Origin: Dermatemys mawii
Lineage: Eukaryota; Chordata; Testudines; Dermatemydidae
Reading direction: 5' to 3'
NCBI GenBank assembly: GCA_007922305.1
Contig: ML677348.1
Coordinates: forward strand, 21,051,263 to 21,115,262
Length of the DNA: 64,000 nucleotides
The position numbers were made by a program, and so were the translations under genes. Below the pieces are notes generated by a model. The model ran no database searches, had not been told where the DNA came from, and worked only from the letters and a program-made list of their open reading frames with translations. Below are positions 1 to 12,018 of this stretch, in pieces. Each line of letters starts with the position of its first letter. Position 1 is the stretch's first letter.

Positions 1-332
1 ATGTTCATTTAAAAATCAATCTAATCTGAGTCCATCAAAACAAAAACATCTTAATCAAATTACAGTATATGATTATGGTGGAGGGGTAGTATTTAATAAT
101 CACCAAGATTACATTTAAGTTATGTTATAATCATTCTGAAGTAATACAGGGGTTTCTCTGGAATAAAGATTATTAATGCAGATAAGAGTTTTATTCAAAA
201 AAGTATAGCTGACATAAGCCTACATGGAAAACTCTTGAAGTAAAAGAATAAAATATTTATTCCACTTTGTTTCCAGGCTGCTAGAACTGATTTATGTGAA
301 CAAAGAATGCAGTGTTAGTCTTTTATACTTAC
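1..332 (-). other. LRCH1 intron 6 (partial)
   Basis: AT-rich intronic sequence downstream of the exon at 333-460 in the direction of transcription. I recognise no coding segment, repeat or RNA gene in it. Confidence 0.6.
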
Positions 333-460
333 CTCTCTTCTACAGGTTGCTGCAAGTGTGGCCGTTCCATGGCATTAAGATAAAGTGAGTCTGCTGTTTT
401 AATCTGGCACGCCTGTATGCTCAGATATTTGAATATGTGCACTTTACCCTTTATACAAAT
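333..460 (-). CDS. LRCH1: LRCH1 coding exon, probably exon 6 (end of LRR domain and linker)
   Basis: This 128-bp exon reads ICIKGKVHIFKYLSIQACQ, closing the LRR region, then IKTADSLYLNAMERPHLQQP and VEE. It has a CTAATAG acceptor and an ideal GTAAGT donor and ends two bases into the next codon. The KGKVHIFKYL block is shared by all LRCH proteins. The KTADSLYL and MERPHL linker is what I associate with LRCH1 rather than LRCH2 or LRCH3, so the paralogue call depends mostly on this exon. The following exon, expected to encode an acidic and serine-rich segment, is not in bases 1-332. Confidence 0.85.
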
Positions 461-1728
461 CTATTAGGATGAGAAAAAACACATTTATAACCATAATGTT
501 AAAAAAAATATTTGCTCCAAATTTGACCTTACTTAACTTCTTAGAAAAATAGCAGACAGAATGTTTTCCATCAGATTAAATTGTTTTTAAAAATTACAAC
601 AAAAACAGTGTGCAATCTCATTTTGCTGCTTTGGAGAAGACAAAGTAGCAGCAATGGAGATAATGGGAATTTTACTAATGACTTCATTTGGAGCATGCCC
701 ACTGTGACACACGTGGGTTTGGGCAAGATGTGCACAACTTTATGTCTTCTAGTATAAATACATTCCAAGAGTAATGCACATCTCCCTTAACATCAAGAAC
801 GGTGGTTCTCAAACTTACCACTTCAGCGACCCTTTTTTCTACCAATCTGCTTGTTTTCGCGACCCAGGTATGTCCGCCGAAATGAAATCTTATGCCTTCA
901 GCGGCATTTCAGTGGACATACCATGCATGTCTGTGTCTCTGCTGAAATGCTGCCAAAAGCGGAAACTAGTAATTCGGCATCTTTTCAGCGGACACACTGA
1001 TGCGCATGGTCTGTCTGCCGAAATGACGCCGAAGGAAGTGTTCAATTCGGCGGTTTTTCAGCAGTGCCAGAGGCTCGCAACTCCCCTGGAATCGGGCTGC
1101 GACCCCCAAGGGATCACAACCCCTAGTTTGAGAACTGCTGATCAAGAACAACATAAGTGTGTAGAGAAAGTAGAAACAAGAAGCAGCCATATCAACATAT
1201 GCTACATTATAAATCCAGGAGGAAAATACTGTACCTTCCCCCTCCCCAATGGAGAAAAACAAAATAAATGATATTTTTCAATTTATAAGTAATAAACACT
1301 TTTTTATTTTAAGAAAGTAGTTAACAGGGCACTTTAATCAAACATGTTGTCTCTTTCTGTTTAAATTGTCTTTACAGATATCTATGCATTGGTATGATGC
1401 ATTTATTACATTTGAAAAAAAATGAGCTAATATTTCTAATTTAGTAGGGGAATATTCTAGAATGACTCTGTTCAGGTGCTACGTATGCTCAAGAGCACAA
1501 GTTAGGAGCTTGAGGAGACCTACCATCTCCTATTTATTTATATTTCAGAAAAAAATTCAGCTAAAATCAATTGACTATGAAAATTAAGAACCACTGCTGG
1601 GTTTGCAATCTTGGTAAAACAACAAGATAATGAAGTTTTATACTCTAATAATTAAACACAGGCTGTTCTTGATATCATCTAGTGTACCCTTATTCTAAAT
1701 CACAATTTAAGTGACACATACTACTTAC
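461..1728 (-). other. LRCH1 intron 5
   Basis: A 1.27-kb intron. Apart from the hAT element at 800-1140 I see only AT-rich sequence with no recognisable feature. The open frames over 774-1271 on both strands lie across the hAT element and are not genes. Confidence 0.7.
800..1140. mobile_element. Non-autonomous hAT element, 341 bp
   Basis: Starts CGGTGGTTCTCAAACTT and ends CTAGTTTGAGAACTGCTG, inverted ends of the Charlie-like hAT type. It is flanked by an exact 8-bp target duplication, ATCAAGAA, at 792-799 and 1141-1148. The interior repeats the theme of CCGAAATG-type segments and encodes nothing credible. Orientation cannot be set without a transposase. Confidence 0.87.
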
Positions 1729-1865
1729 TTGTGCTGGTGGAGACTGCAGAGGATTGTTCTCAAGCAGTAATACTTGTAATTGCACCATTTTTCTAAAACA
1801 AATTGGAATCACGAGCACTTTATTGCAGGAAAAGTCAAACTTTACCAAGGGGAGCTCTACTAGTT
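1729..1865 (-). CDS. LRCH1: LRCH1 coding exon, probably exon 5 (LRR)
   Basis: This 137-bp exon completes the glutamate codon of the exon at 4534, then reads LVELPLVKFDFSCNKVLVIP, ICFRKMVQLQVLL and LENNPLQSPPAQ. It has a TTTTAG acceptor and a GTAAGT donor and ends in phase 0. The FDFSCNK and ENNPLQSPPAQ blocks are hallmarks of the last LRRs in the LRCH family. An internal TTTTAG lies about halfway along, at the codons for CFR. It could be mistaken for an acceptor, but the reading frame and protein homology run through it, so the longer exon is preferred. Confidence 0.87.
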
Positions 1866-4533
1866 CTAAAAGTAACAGAAAGGATCATAGTTATTGTGAT
1901 ACTTATTTATTTTTGTCAGAAAATACAAGAATTAAGTATTTTTGCATATGATTCTATTTCTAAAAGGAGAAAGTAAGGATTCCACAGTGTAATAAATTAA
2001 ATTTATTTTTCTTCTAAAAACAAGTTGTAGATGATCCTGTTACTTTACTTATGTATTCTGTAGACCTTATCAATGTTATTTACAATGTCCACCCAGTGCT
2101 ATAGTCACAGCACTTGGCATTCTCAAGTATCTAGGCCAATTTGGCTGTTGGTAGCTGCTTTAATTAAAATCAAATACCTTTCACGCTGCAAAGGGAAGCA
2201 TAGCTATTTACATCTATAAATTCCATCAAAACAAGGGGTTTTGAAAAAAAATTTGATACCATATTAAGTAGAAAGAATAGTTTCCAACTTCTATTTCTAG
2301 TAATATAGAGTATTGTTGCTCGGTTGGAGTTCAATGTATTGTTCTATTCTTTTGAAGGCGTATAGACAGTTTCCTAGAGTTGCTTTGTCAGTCAAAGATA
2401 CCATCTTTGTGATTGCTGATCAAGCAGAGCCAGGCAAGAAGGCTGTCTCTCTAATGTAGGCCACAGCATCTCAAATTAGTGAAGGATGGTCAGTATTGAT
2501 GGCATAAACTCTGGAAATCCTGACGGGATCTCTCCAAAGGCATTGTCAGAATAAACAATGCTGCCACAATAAGGGATGAAATGGGATTAAGTAAGAAAAA
2601 CAGCTAAATATAGTCACTTTCCCCATCACCATTATCAGTGTTGATATTAATTTGCGTGACTATAAAGAACCAAAGCAATGCCAAATAGAGTAATTGTTCC
2701 CTTTTGTGGGCAGGAGTACATTACTAGTGTGCTCAACTTTTTCTGATGCTTTTCATTACTAATATTGAATCATTCAAACATTTAGTCCTTACTTGTCTTC
2801 CAAGAAAATTTTGCTTGAGTAAGAATTTCAAGATTTAGCCCAGAAAAATAGCTGGCTTTCATAACTGCATCTTATCCCCACAAGTCCTGTAAATTTATAA
2901 ACAGGATATCTAGACTCACCTAATTTTTTATGATTTATACATACCTAAGGTGTATGTTAACAACACCACTTCCCTGTTTAACGTCTTATTTCTTTAATGT
3001 CCCTCATATATACACACAGTTTGATGCCAATACTGTGTATCGGTGTGTAAAAACTGACCCACAAGAGTTTAATGGTGTTCATAATCAAACACCAGAGATC
3101 AAGACGTGAGTAGACGATGTAGAGTTTTTTCTGGTGCATTTCCTAAGGTATCGTCACTTGGAAAATAGCATAATATGGACAGCTGTCGATTAATCGCGGT
3201 TAACTCATGCGATTAACTCAAAAAAATTAATCATGATTAATCACACCGTTAAACAATAGAAAACCAACTGAAATGTATTCAATATTTTTGGATGTTTTTC
3301 TACATTTTCAAATATATCAATTTTGATTAAAACACAGAATATAAAGTGTGCAGTGTTCACTTTATATTAATACATATATTTTCACTGTAAAAATTATAAA
3401 CAAAACAAACAGTATTTTTAAATTCACCTCATACAACTACTGTAGTGCAATCTCAATCATTTAAAAGCAACTTACAAATGTAGGGGGGGAGGCGGTTGCT
3501 ACATAACTCAAAACCAAAACAATGTAAAATTTTAGAGACTACATGTCCACTCAGTCTTATTTCTTGTTCAGCCAATTGCTAAGAGAAACAAGTTTGTTTA
3601 CATTCCCACTTCTTAAATGAGAACAGGCATTCACATGGCACTTTTGTAGCTGGCGTTGCAAGATATTTACATTGCAAATGCGCTAAAAATTCATATGCTT
3701 CTTCATGCTTTGGCCATCAGGGCATGCATCCATACTGATGACATTAATTAAATTTCTGAATGAATTCCTTGGGGGGAGAATTGCACGTCTCCTGCTCTGT
3801 TTTACCCACATTCAGCCATATATTTCATGTTATAGCAGTGCAAATATTTGTAATCAAAAATAAATATAAAGTGATTACTGTACACTTTGTATTCTGCATT
3901 GTAATTGAAGTCAATATATTTGAAAATGTAGAAAACATCCAGAAATATTTAAATTGGATTCTATTAAAGTTTAAAAGCACGATTAATTTTATTAATCACT
4001 CAACAGCCCTAATAATATGCAACTTATACTCACAGAAGCAGTACTGATTTGATTAGCCTTCTAATGCAAGTACAATGACCTCAAAAAAACCCCCCCAAAA
4101 ACAGTACTTTTAAGTACATCATATACTTTTCTCCAAGATTCCTAAAATATTTCTAGGACTCCACAGGGCTGATCCTCAGCTGGTGTAAATTGTCATAACT
4201 CTACAACAGAGCAAAGACGCTTTATACGAGAGCAGAGTCTGCTTGCATAGGTCACTCATAAATAAGTACTCTTCAGACTAATGATTTGAAGACAAGTATC
4301 AAGCCACTATGAATCACAAAGATAATTCATTTTAAAAAGACCCACACATTGCTGTGTTTGGCAGTAAGTATTATAGAATGTTGCTGATGCACAATAAATC
4401 CAAACTCAACAAATTTTAGCACAAGGAAATGCGAGGTTTTTAATCTTACTTATTTATGTAATTAAATACATGCATATTTTCTAAATTTTAATTAAAAAGT
4501 AATTTTAAAGGTCTTATTTTTTTTTCTTTTTAC
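1866..4533 (-). other. LRCH1 intron 4
   Basis: A 2.67-kb intron containing the hAT deletion derivative at 3178-4011. The stretch from 1866 to 3170 holds nothing I can name. Confidence 0.7.
3178..4011. mobile_element. Fold-back hAT deletion derivative, 834 bp
   Basis: Flanked by exact 8-bp duplications ATAATATG (3170-3177 and 4012-4019). Inner termini are GCTGTCGATTAATC on the left and ATTAATCACTCAACAGCCCTA on the right (split here for reading: ATTAATCAC then AACAGCCCTA). The left part, read on the minus strand, holds the decayed end of a hAT transposase gene and its 3' flank. The centre carries the segment reading LGGELHVSCSVLPTF on the plus strand. It then jumps directly to AAATATTTGTAATC, skipping about 730 bp present in the related copy at 56495-58119. 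The junction shows a short CAGT microhomology. Confidence 0.88.
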
Positions 4534-4639
4534 CTTGTGGTAAAACCTTGAGGTAATTTCTTCTGATATTCAGTTCTCTTAGAGATTTCAACTGGCCTAT
4601 CTGCTGTGGCAAAGCTGTGATTTCATTGCAGCTGACATC
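4534..4639 (-). CDS. LRCH1: LRCH1 coding exon, probably exon 4 (LRR)
   Basis: This 106-bp exon reads DVSCNEITALPQQIGQLKSL and then RELNIRRNYLKVLPQ, one and a half LRR units. It sits between an AATATAG acceptor and a GTAAAA donor. It starts in phase 0 and ends one base into a glutamate codon completed by the exon at 1865. The sequence is very close to what I recall of human LRCH1, but related text also occurs in the LRCH2 and LRCH3 paralogues. The donor GTAAAA departs from the GTAAGT consensus at position 5 and may be somewhat weak. The exon is too short and frame-split to be found by ORF length. Confidence 0.87.
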
Positions 4640-5654
4640 CTATATTAAAAACAATAAGGAGATGATCAACTGTCTTCTCAAGACAGCTGACGATTATGGG
4701 TGTGAGATTCAAAGTACTTTGTCGATCCATTAAAACATGTTTTCCAGGTTACTGAAATATAAATTCATATAACCTGTCATGTCTTATCTTTGCACTCAAA
4801 AACTAGCCATGTGAGAGGTGTCACATCACACAAAATCAAAATACAGCATTTACTTAGATTTGCTTAGTGAAGTTACGCAGAGTGCCATTTGGACTCCTTG
4901 TTCATTTTTCTACATCTGTTTTTGATTTTCCAGTAAATTTCTGAAGGACTTTGCCATCTGTTGGGGGACGAGGGCAGAACACTGATAGGAAATGAACAAT
5001 TTTCTAAAATCAAGCGGATCTCTTTTGATGGGACTCTAATTAGATTACTTGCGGGGCGGTTTGGTGGAGATTTAAGTTGGGTATCAATTTAAAAAAAAAT
5101 GATGTAGAGATTTTTCCTTTTTAAAAACTAAAATGCTAGCAACACAATGGTAGGTATGCAATTCATACTTTAAACTCTATAGAAGGAGAAATATTCTCCT
5201 CTTACAAAAGTCACCTATTTGAAAGAGAGAGGAGAACTGGCAATTCAACGTGACAGTACCAATTTAAGACTGTGGGAAACAACTCTCCTCTGTTATAAAA
5301 AACATCAATTATTTGATGGGAAATATAGAGGTTGTTAAAAGAGCATTAGGTAAAAAGTTTCAAAAGCACTTACGTGACTTAAAAGCACAAGTCACATTGA
5401 AACGCAAAGAAACTTAGACTCCTAAATCATATAGGTGCTTTACCCTATTTTCTTGGTTAAGTGGTCCCAAGTTTACCACACCTAAAAATTATAATATATA
5501 CTTCTAATCAGAGTACTCTGTGAACTCAGAATGTCTTTAAGTTCTCCAAAGTAGGGGCTTCAAAACACTTGGAACAGAGAGCACTCCATTGGTTAATTCA
5601 CAATGACAGGTGTGCATGTCCCACTATACTGAGTGCTGTGTGCTTTGTTCTTAT

Positions 5655-5947
5655 GGCCTGGTCTACACTAGTGGGGAGGGTCGACCTAAGATACACAACT
5701 TCAGCTATGTGAATACCTTAGCTGAAGTCGACACATTAGGTCAACTTAGCTGCCATCCTCACAGCGGCAGCGGTTGATAGCAGGCTCCTCCGTCAACTCT
5801 GCCTTGCACCTTTTGGTGAGCTGGACTTCCAGAGTCGACAGGAGTACCTCTGAGCATCGATTTATCGCATCCTGACGAGACACAATAAATCGATCCCCAA
5901 TAGATCGATCTTTACACGTCGATCCAGCCAGTAGTGTAGACAAGGCC
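5655..5947. mobile_element. MITE with TIR GGCCTGGTCTACACTA, 293 bp
   Basis: Left end GGCCTGGTCTACACTAG is matched in inverse by TAGTGTAGACAAGGCC. An internal palindrome reads TTCAGCTATG and TAGCTGAAG. Related copies lie at 19.05, 29.8, 32.65, 32.94, 39.2 and 49.0 kb. Other copies have 3-bp duplications such as TCA, so a PIF/Harbinger-like origin is plausible; the TSD here (TTA-like) is not clean. Non-coding; the 65-codon frame inside is accidental. Confidence 0.7.
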
Positions 5948-7599
5948 TTATATCAGGGAAGTTGTTGAAATTTACAAGGGTACAGAAAGAACAATACCTG
6001 TACACTTCGATGACCTAATGGCTAATGAAGTAGGCCTCTCATCTCAGGTTTTAACAACCTGGACCAATAAGAAGCTTTTGTTCATCTCACAATTTCTAAA
6101 AGAACAACTGCTAAAAAGTTAGATTTGTAAAGTTAAGATGCAGTACAAGATGGAGTTGATCCAACACAAGGTGTAATGGAAAGTAGGAAATGAATTAATA
6201 CTAGTAATACATATATAAAATAAATGCATTAATAATACTAACACTGTTGATGCATTCATCAAGATTCTGAAAAGAATAAAATTGGTAATCAAGATAAACT
6301 CCTGTAATCAGGGCATTTTAAAACAAGATAAAATTAACTTACAGGCTTTAGCTTATATTACCAAACACACCAGTATGTCGTCAACATGACACTGAAAAGA
6401 GCGCTGAACCTTTTGAATAAACCTGTGATGCACTGTCGTTTGACTAGAATGGTCCTGCAAGGTTTCATGTGCTGTATAATAGGAAGATGAACAAAAGTAA
6501 GGAGACACTGTATCTCCAAGAGTATGATTTATGTAGTGATAACACTTTTTCCTAAAGAGATAACGGAATTTCTTAAAGACATTAACTCCTACCTTTATGG
6601 TTATTGTTTCAAGTGGCAGAGTTGTACAATGCCCATGAACTCAAAGATTCTGCAGTTCCCCAAATCAGGTTTCAAATTTAGTCCTTTGAAGGGAGTTTCT
6701 CTAATACTATTCAAAGGTATTCTGTCAATTCCATTTCCAAATCAAGAATTTCTTCAAATCATAATTAGTGAAAAAACTGAAGGGGAAGGGAGCTCTATTT
6801 GACAATATTGGACTGGATACCAGGAGATAAAAGTCTCCTTATCAGGATCCCACTGCAGTCAAAACTTCCTTCCCTTCTCAAAACAGAGCCAGGAAATTGT
6901 TTTAGGTTTTAGACAAGGAAATTAAAATATCCTTGTTAATCCAGAGTGCACTGGAAACTGTCTCTTGTCCAAACTACTGTAAAGTATGGTTAACTGCATT
7001 GTTTTTAGTCCAAATATTTTTAGGGATTTACTGCCCTAATTTTAATCTGGAGACTTGAAACAAGTTCCTAATTAAGCATTTACTTTTTAGAACATACAGT
7101 TTACAAGGTAAAGTGCCCCTCCTGCTGAAAAACTGTACAGTAAGGATGTGTCTAGAAGCATACTTCTGTGTGTGTATGAATCATTAATAAAACTGACTTT
7201 GGCTTCAGGGTGTAAGAGAATTTTTCAAAGAAGTATAATAATTTTATGGTTATTAGTAGCTGCAAGGACAAAGTCTGTTGGTGATCTTTTAAGAAATCCT
7301 ACAATAAATCTCATCTCTTTAGTTCACAGTCACAAGATATCCAGAGATAATAGTATCTTTTATCTGATTGAACACTGCATACAACATTTTTTACTTTCTG
7401 GTTGGGTACATATCACAAATCAAGAGCAGTGTATTTCTCCTAATTCCAGCATGCAATACATTACCATGCTTTTGTTTTGCATCTTAGCTGCAAGAACATC
7501 TGCAGACAATTAAAATAATGTACTTCAATTGCCTTTTCAAATTCCAAAGGTTAATATTTGGTGAAGGTCAGATTTCTTCTAATAATTCCATTTTATTCT

Positions 7600-7860
7600 T
7601 ATCAGTTGTCTCCCTATTGACAACATGGATAAGCTCTCTCAGATAAGACTGGAGAAGGGACTTGGAGGCCAGAACAAGAAACTTGAACTCATTGCAGCAA
7701 ATCAGGGAGCCAGTAGAGGGATTTGAACAAAGGAGTGATTTGGTCATGCAGTGAGAACAACCACTAGGCAAGATGATCTTTACTGATATGTTTTATATGA
7801 ACCCAAGGAGAGTGATGTGGATGATAGGGAGCCTGGAAAGGAGACAGTTACACTGTATCA
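7600..7860 (+). repeat. Amniote-type dispersed repeat, unclassified
   Basis: Text such as GCCAGTAGAGGGATTTGAAC followed by GGAGTGATTTGGTCATGCAG recurs, from memory, at many loci in reptile and bird genomes. I cannot assign a family. Boundaries are approximate. It ends near the LRCH1 exon at 7936. Confidence 0.4.
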
Positions 7861-7935
7861 TTTTCCTATCTGATGCAATTAAGAAATTCACTAGTAATAA
7901 AACAAACAAAACAAACACCCAAATCAGTAACATAC

Positions 7936-8062
7936 CAGTTCCATTAACTGTTTTAGTTGACCTATCTCTTCTGGAATGGAACCTAGCTTATTGTTACTTG
8001 CAATTAAGACTTTTAGAGGAAGACCACACAGGGAAGCTGGCAAAGAAGAAAGCTGATTTCGA
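7936..8062 (-). CDS. LRCH1: LRCH1 coding exon, probably exon 3 (LRR)
   Basis: This 127-bp exon reads RNQLSSLPASLCGLPLKV followed by ASNNKLGSIPEEIGQLKQLM. It follows a pyrimidine-rich tract and a TTGCAG acceptor and ends at CTG before a GTATGT donor. Its first base completes the serine codon left open by the exon at 21478. It ends in phase 0, so the next exon begins with a whole aspartate codon. These are LRR units with the LxxLxLxxNxL spacing and the SIPEEIGQL loop typical of LRCH proteins. The reading frame is fully open. The upstream intron is 13.4 kb and carries most of the repeats between 9 and 21 kb. Confidence 0.87.
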
Positions 8063-8897
8063 CTGCAACAGAAGAAACAAAAACAAACATTAAAAATACA
8101 AGTTACATTCTACTGTATGCTCACTTAGAAAATCTGAGATTACATTGTGCTATTTAAAAAGTCCAGTTATTGAAATATATTGATATATCAAGTTGCATGC
8201 ACATAAAAAATAAGTAAATGAAAGTTTTGGAATAAAAAACTGCATTTAAACATCAAACATAAGCAAAATTAGAAAACAAATCTCCATTTACTGAACAAAA
8301 CAGCTTTATGGAATATCACCATCATGAAACAAAAGAATGAATTTTATCAGTTTACTCATGAACATACTGCATGAACAAACTGACATCAACTTATAACAGC
8401 TGTTTTCCTTCACAACAAATGCAGGAAACTCAATGAGGACAGTAGCTGCAAGCATTTAAAAAAATCTATGATTTTACTGAAGTAAGTATAAATATGAGAC
8501 TCTTTTCCCAGCTAACTGAAAGACAGGCCAACCACTGCTCACAGGAAAAACACAGGCATACCTCCTGTTCTCAAAAACACAGCTACATGTGAAGACTTCT
8601 CTCTGTGTCTGTTGCAACCCATTTTTACCCCAGGTATTTGAAATCAGCACTGAAAATTCTTTACAGCTTGAAACTCTTCTCACATCTCAGATCGGAAAAG
8701 CCAGATTGTTTATTCTCTTACCTGATCATTCATTTTCTGTGACTTGATCTTGCAAAATAGACCAGAATGTTTTCTCCCTCTCTAGTAGCAAAAGGAAAGA
8801 TGGCAACCAACCAAATCCAATATTTATTAATGAAATTTACTGTAACACATCACCACATTATATGAACACGTCACATATATTAAAGTTCACTGTGAGT

Positions 8898-9050
8898 TAG
8901 GGATGAGTTATACTTATTTTGCAGATGGGAAAACCAAGTGACAGGAAATTAAATTACTTGCACGAGGCCAAACAGGAAGTCTATGGTAAAGCTGGAGAGT
9001 ATACTTCAAGGCTTCTGATTCCTATTCCTGTGATTCAACCATAAATCTAT
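8898..9050 (+). repeat. MIR-like CORE-SINE fragment
   Basis: The run TTTTGCAGATGGGAAAACC, then TTACTTGCACGAGGCCA and AGTCTATGGTAAAGC, matches the MIR core (pattern: cagatggggaaactg, then ttgcccaaggtcac, then agtctgtggcagagc). Old and diverged. Confidence 0.7.
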
Positions 9051-10539
9051 CGTTCTCCCATCCTTGAAAAGTTTCTCCTTCATTGCTCCTCCTTTGTGCA
9101 TTCTTTGCTCCCCAGTTTGAGACAATGTTTGTGTAAAAGAATGAAGGTTAGCCTGCACTCCTCATCCCAAACAGGAACTTCCTTTTTCTAAACTTCATAG
9201 GATAATGTTCATCAGGCTGGGTTGGTGTATTAATCAGCTCAGTCACACACACAGTTAACTGCTAGTTTGTTTTTCTGTGACTTTGATCAGAATACAAAAC
9301 CGTGTACTAAACAACAGTTTAGTTGTCCCAGTTCAGACGGGACTCTGAGAATATAGAGGCTAATCTGAATGGCAAGACACCAACTATGATCCCAATCATT
9401 TCTTTCCCTAAAAGAGAAACCTCAAAGGAGGGTTGCCTCCAAACCTTTCTCAACCAAATGCAGCAGTCACCAATGCCTGATCAAGTTGCCAGTCCAGCCC
9501 AGTTTATCTAACGAGGCTTCACCTCTAGTTGTCAAGGAAGAAACAATAGCCCAGTTGGCATATGCACTGATCCTGATCAGGAAGGACACTGCTGCTGTGA
9601 TTCTTGTATACAATTCTTTAAGCACAATGGCATATCAGGAAGCTTCAAGGCCATCTGAATCCTTCAAAATGGATAAACAGTAAATCAACCTTTGTAAAGG
9701 CTCTGTTCCCGCAGTGAAATTTTAAAAGTAACCTGAAAAAAAAAATTGTTAAAAGGTCTTGTGCGCATCTTATTTATACATCAGAAAGAAACTATGAGCA
9801 GAAAGGGTTTGTGGTTTCTTTCTTTTTTTTTTTTTTTTGCTTTAAAAACAATTTGACATCTTTGTTAAGAATTCAACAGGCCAACTCTTTCAGTTAAGGG
9901 GTGAGCAATTACAATGCATTCCTGAAGTGAAAAGTTCAGGGTTCTTGGCATAAGATGATGGAAGAAGCAGAGTTACCTGGATATCTGAACTGTTAGAAGT
10001 AATGCCTAAAAATTCTCCAGAGAAACATAGGCACAACAGGGGTAACATGCCAAGCAGGGAGGGAATGTTCCCTCCTAACAGCCTGATCCACAATGCTCTG
10101 CAAGCTACCAGAAAAGTGCTAAATTAGCAGCTACACAGAAGACACTCAAGTCATATCATTACAACTGTTAGTTCCTTTCATGATGTTTCAGAAACTTTCT
10201 GAATGTAATAAAGCAGAGAATTCTGGATCCTGATGAATTTCAGACTATTTGAGCAGATATAGCTGGTCTGAAAACCAAACAGCAAGCAGTAGGCTGCAAA
10301 TTAAAACCTTTCTTGATAGTTCCTTGCAAACTCACGTCTACTGGAAGCCCCTCAAAGAAGCATTAGGTTTTTTAGGGAGGTCAGACTGAAAAGAGTTAAG
10401 TTCACCTTATGGAAGAAAGCCATTTATCAGAAAATTACTCTTGAGTCTGTAGACCTAGAATGCCGATTTAGGTGGGACAGGCTGTTTCCATAGCACTGAG
10501 AGCTAAAGAGTGAACAATGAGAACTCCTTTTCTTGTCCA

Positions 10540-12018
10540 CACTATTGCCCATTATCTTTGAAAATTCATGGTGATTGGGTGAGGTTCCGGATGACCGGAA
10601 AAAAAGCTAATGTAGTGCCCATCTTTTAAAAAGGGAAGACGGAAGCTCTGGGGAACTACAGGCCAGCCAACCTCACCTCACTCCCTGGAAAAATCATGGA
10701 GCTGGTCCTCAAGAAATCAGTTCTGAAGCACTTAAAGGAGAGGAAAGTGATCAGAAACAGTCAGCATGGATTCACCAAGGGCAAACCATGCCTGACTAAC
10801 CTAATTGCCTTCTATGACGAGATAACTGGCTCTGTGGATGAGGGGAAAGCAGTGGATGTGTTATTCCTTGACTTTAGCAAAACTTCTGATACGGTTTCCC
10901 ACAGTATTCTTGCCAGTAAGTTAAAGTAGTATGGACTGGATGAATAGACTATAAAGTGAATAGAAAGCTGGCTGGATCATCGGGCTCAGTGGGTAGTGAT
11001 CAATGGCTCCATGTCTAGTTGAGGGCTGGTATCAAGTGGAGTGCCCCGAGGGTCGGTCCTGAGGCCGGTTTTGTTCAATATCTTCATTAATGATCTGGAG
11101 GATGGTGTGCACTGCACCCTCAGCAAGTTTTCAGATGACACTAAACTGGGAGGAGTGGTAGATATGCTGGAGGGTAAGGATAGAATACAGAGGGACCTAG
11201 ACAAATTAGAGGATTGGGCTAAAAGAAATCTGATGAGATTCAACAAGGGCAAGTGCAGAGTTCTGCACTTAGGATGGAAAAATCCCATGCACTGCTACAG
11301 ACTAAGGACCGAATGGCTAGGTAGCAGTTCTGCAGAAAAGGACCTAGGGCTTACAGTGGACGAGAACCTGGATATGAGTCAACAGAGTGCCCTTGTTGAC
11401 AAGAAAGCTAACAGCATTTTGGGTTGTATAAGTAGGGGCATTTCCAGCAGATCGAAGGACGTGATCATTCCCCTTTATTCGGCACAGGTGAGGCCTCATC
11501 TGGAGTACTGTGTCCAGTTTTGGGCCCCACACTACAAGGAGGATGTGGATAAATTGGAAAGAGTCCAGCAGAGGGCAACAAAAATGATTAGGGGCCTGGA
11601 GCACATGATGTACAAGGAGAAGCTGAGGGAACTGGGATTGTTTAGTCTACAGAAGAGAAGACTGAGGGGGGATTTGATAGCTGCTTTTGACTACCTGAAA
11701 GCGGGTTCCAAAGAGGATGGATCTAGACTGTTCTCAGTGGTACCAGATGACAGAACAAGGACTAATGGTCTCAAGTCGGAGAGGGGGAGGTTTAGGTTGG
11801 ATATTAAGAAAATCTTTTTCACTAGAAGGGTGGCGAAGCACTGGAATGGGTTACCTAGGGAGGTGGTGGAATCTCCTTCCTTAGAGATTTTTAAGGTTGG
11901 GCTTGGCAAAGCCCTAGTTGGGATGATTTAGTTGGTCGTGCTTTGAGCAGGGGGTTGGACTAGATGACCTCCTGAGGTCCCTTCCAACCCTGATATTCTA
12001 TGATTCTATGAATCATAT
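10540..12018 (+). mobile_element. CR1 LINE, 5'-truncated, RT and C-terminal part of ORF2
   Basis: The translation runs from about IIFENSW through [48 protein letters not shown], the polymerase box FSDDTKLGG, then [19 protein letters not shown] and [15 protein letters not shown]. These are successive blocks of a CR1 reverse transcriptase and its C-terminal region. The usual FADD/YADD box reads FSDD; both aspartates remain. Stops lie around 10930-11025, so the copy is dead. The 3' end has the CR1 hairpin-like text GACCTCCTGAGGTCCCTTCC and finishes with ATTCTATG repeats. It begins in the middle of the RT domain, the usual 5' truncation. Confidence 0.93.
11041..11931 (+). pseudogene. CR1 reverse-transcriptase C-terminal remnant, 296 codons open
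   Basis: This is the longest open stretch in the window. It begins at the PRGSVL motif of RT and runs to the normal CR1 C-terminus at [16 protein letters not shown]. It includes the FSDDTKLGG catalytic box at about residues 30-38 and the thumb and C-terminal blocks [26 protein letters not shown] and [20 protein letters not shown]. The initiating ATG is not a real start: the frame continues upstream from an RT that is interrupted by stops near 10930. It belongs to the CR1 copy at 10540-12018 and is a fragment rather than a functional gene. Confidence 0.9.

Larger units (their letters stand above)
4640..7935 (-). other. LRCH1 intron 3
   Basis: A 3.3-kb intron. It carries a MITE at 5655-5947 and an amniote-type dispersed repeat around 7600-7860. 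Bases 4640-5650 and 5950-7590 show no recognisable element. An open frame of 121 codons at 7148-7513 has no family resemblance and biased, low-complexity composition. Confidence 0.7.

Noticed and set aside
774..1271. Open frame of 165 codons (plus strand) and 98 codons (minus strand)
   Set aside because: It spans the hAT element at 800-1140, including its inverted ends; no protein family resemblance.
1804..1809. TTTTAG inside exon 5 as the true acceptor
   Set aside because: The LRR reading frame and family sequence (KFDFSCNKVLVIP) continue upstream to a second, phase-consistent TTTTAG acceptor at 1866-1871.
7148..7513. Open frame of 121 codons in intron 3
   Set aside because: No recognisable domain, AT-rich codon use and no splice or promoter context.
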